Assembly (NCBI GenBank): GCA_020832725.1
Contig: JAFIEC010000372.1
Coordinates: 1 to 7,086, forward strand
DNA length: 7,086 nucleotides
Source of the DNA: Paracoccaceae bacterium
GTDB taxonomy: Bacteria > Pseudomonadota > Alphaproteobacteria > Rhodobacterales > Rhodobacteraceae
Direction: 5' to 3'
How positions within the stretch are numbered: position 1 is the stretch's first letter; every line of letters starts with the position of its first letter. Positions 5,944-7,086 of the stretch are shown here, piece after piece. Position numbers and translations under genes: made by a program. The notes below the pieces were generated by a model. The model had not been told where the DNA came from. It did no database searches and saw only the letters and a program-made list of their open reading frames with translations.

Positions 5944-7086
5944 TCACTCGCGGGCGCGCAACACGCGGGCAGGACGCACGGCAAGCGGGCGCCAGGCAAA
6001 CAGCAGCCCCGCGACAAGGCTGGCCGTGGCCCCGCCCGCCACGATCGCCACGGCGGAGACCGGGTCGAAGACGAAACGCGCCTGCATCACGAAGGTCATC
6101 ACCGCCCAGGAGGCGATGGCCCCGCCCGCCAGGGCAACGACGCCGGCCGCAGCACCCAGCATGGCCGAGCGGAGGGCAAAGGAGGCGAGGATGCTGCGCC
6201 GCACCGCGCCCAGGGTCTTGAGGATGGCGGCCTCGAAGGCGCGCCGCCGTTCGCCGGCGGCCGCCGCCCCGATCAGCACGACAAAGCCGGTCAGCAGGGT
6301 GATCGCTGCGGCACCGCGAATGGCGGCAGCGATATTGCCGAGGTTCTCGGCAGCGCGGGCAATCCCCTCGCGCACCGAGATGGCGGTGACATTGGGCATG
6401 GCACCGGCCACGGAGCGCAGGATGCCCGCCTCTGCCTCGGGGGGGGCATAGGCGGTGGCGATGAAGGTATGGGGCGCGCCGGACAGGGCGGCGGGGTTCA
6501 TCACGATCAGGAAGTTGATCCCCATGGTGGAGAAATCGACCTCCCGGAACGAGGTGATCTCTGCCGTCATGCTCCGGCCGAGGATGTTCAGCGTCACCAT
6601 GTCGCCCAGCTTCAGCCCCATCTCTTCGGCGGCCTCGGCCGAAAAGCTCATCTGCGGCGGGCCGCTGTAATCCTCGGGCCACCACGTGCCTTCGGTGAGG
6701 GTCGTGCCCGAAGGGGGCGCGGCGGAATAGGTGATGCCCCGGTCGCCCCGCAGAACCCAATGGTTGCCCGCAACCTCGCGGGCGGGCCGGTCGTTGATCC
6801 GGGTGATGATGCCGCGCAGCAGCGGGGCCGCGTTCACTTCGTCGACAAGGCCGGAGCCGTGGGTCAGTTCCTCGAACCTGGTCATCTGGTCGCGCGGGAT
6901 ATCCACGAAGAAGAAGGCCGGGGCCCGGGCGGGCAATTCGTTCTGCAGGGCAGAGCGCAGGTTGGCATCGATCTGCCCTATGGTGGCCAGCACCGTCAGC
7001 CCCAGACCGAGCGACAGCACCACCGAAGTCGTCTCGCCCCCGGGGCCGCCCACGGCGCCCAGTGCCAGCCGCAGCGCGGGGCGCCC
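5944..7086 (-). CDS. FtsX-like ABC transporter permease (YbbP type), C-terminal part (5' truncated by window)
   Basis: The frame is open to base 7086, so the gene begins outside the window; a GTG at 7053 is an internal Val. 380 residues are visible. The start of the visible part (RPALRLALGAVGG) leads into a transmembrane helix at about residues 20-38. A periplasmic MacB-like domain of roughly 210 residues follows (about 40-250). The end is the usual FtsX triple helix block, at about 258-278, 308-336 and 345-366. Between the first two of these lies the signature cytoplasmic stretch ERRRAFEAAILKTLGAVRRS (279-298), the conserved coupling segment that contacts the ATPase. This is the second half of a duplicated permease of about 800 residues, as in E. 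coli YbbP (COG3127). An ATP-binding partner (YbbA-like) is expected upstream but not seen. Such transporters are linked to lipoprotein, lipid or peptide handling; the substrate here is unknown. The stop lies 93 bp before the cytochrome gene on the same strand. Confidence 0.9.
   Translation of the reverse strand, partial: GRPALRLALGAVGGPGGETTSVVLSLGLGLTVLATIGQIDANLRSALQNELPARAPAFFFVDIPRDQMTRFEELTHGSGLVDEVNAAPLLRGIITRINDRPAREVAGNHWVLRGDRGITYSAAPPSGTTLTEGTWWPEDYSGPPQMSFSAEAAEEMGLKLGDMVTLNILGRSMTAEITSFREVDFSTMGINFLIVMNPAALSGAPHTFIATAYAPPEAEAGILRSVAGAMPNVTAISVREGIARAAENLGNIAAAIRGAAAITLLTGFVVLIGAAAAGERRRAFEAAILKTLGAVRRSILASFALRSAMLGAAAGVVALAGGAIASWAVMTFVMQARFVFDPVSAVAIVAGGATASLVAGLLFAWRPLAVRPARVLRARE

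Noticed and set aside
5687..6760. 357-codon minus-strand frame overlapping the permease and the class II cytochrome
   Set aside because: His/Arg/Gly-rich, low-complexity translation. The overlapping frames encode clear membrane-helix and heme-binding proteins.

Overview
The window is ordinary, densely coded chromosomal DNA from a high-GC alphaproteobacterium, most likely of the Rhodobacterales (Rhodobacter/Paracoccus type). The assignment rests on high GC, strong GC3 bias, and recognisable families: an MoxR-cluster type amidotransferase-like membrane protein, a DUF924-lpd-lipA run, and a class II cytochrome c followed by a diheme cytochrome c that matches the cycFG operon remembered from Rhodobacter sphaeroides. 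I see no phage, transposon, CRISPR, tRNA or rRNA signal, and no stretch over 100 bases without a gene or an interpretable spacer.

Layout. On the plus strand: (1) the C-terminal 400 codons of a membrane protein with a glutamine-amidotransferase-like fold, cut by the left window edge (1-1203); (2) a DUF924 protein (1295-1933); (3) dihydrolipoyl dehydrogenase, E3 of 2-oxoacid dehydrogenase complexes (2013-3407); (4) lipoyl synthase LipA (3487-4443). On the minus strand, convergent with these and read from right to left: (5) the C-terminal 380 codons of an FtsX-like/YbbP-like ABC transporter permease, cut by the right edge (7086-5944); (6) a periplasmic class II (cytochrome c' fold) cytochrome (5850-5398); (7) a diheme c-type cytochrome (5392-4493). 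The two blocks meet tail to tail across 49 bp that can fold into a terminator-like stem-loop.

How the genes work together. LipA makes the lipoyl cofactor on E2 and H proteins by sulfur insertion, and Lpd reoxidises the dihydrolipoyl groups during catalysis, so genes 3 and 4 are a functional pair serving pyruvate/2-oxoglutarate dehydrogenase and glycine cleavage. DUF924 sits directly upstream and may belong to the same transcription unit, but its role is unknown. The two cytochromes are separated by 5 bp and are very probably translated together as a periplasmic/membrane-anchored electron-transfer pair. The membrane protein on the left and the permease on the right belong to unrelated units.

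No new system is evident. The points most worth a second look are a Phe where low-spin class II cytochromes carry their axial Met (CycF), a perfect 7-bp dyad abutting the lpd ribosome-binding site, and the placement of the uncharacterised DUF924 gene beside lipoate genes.
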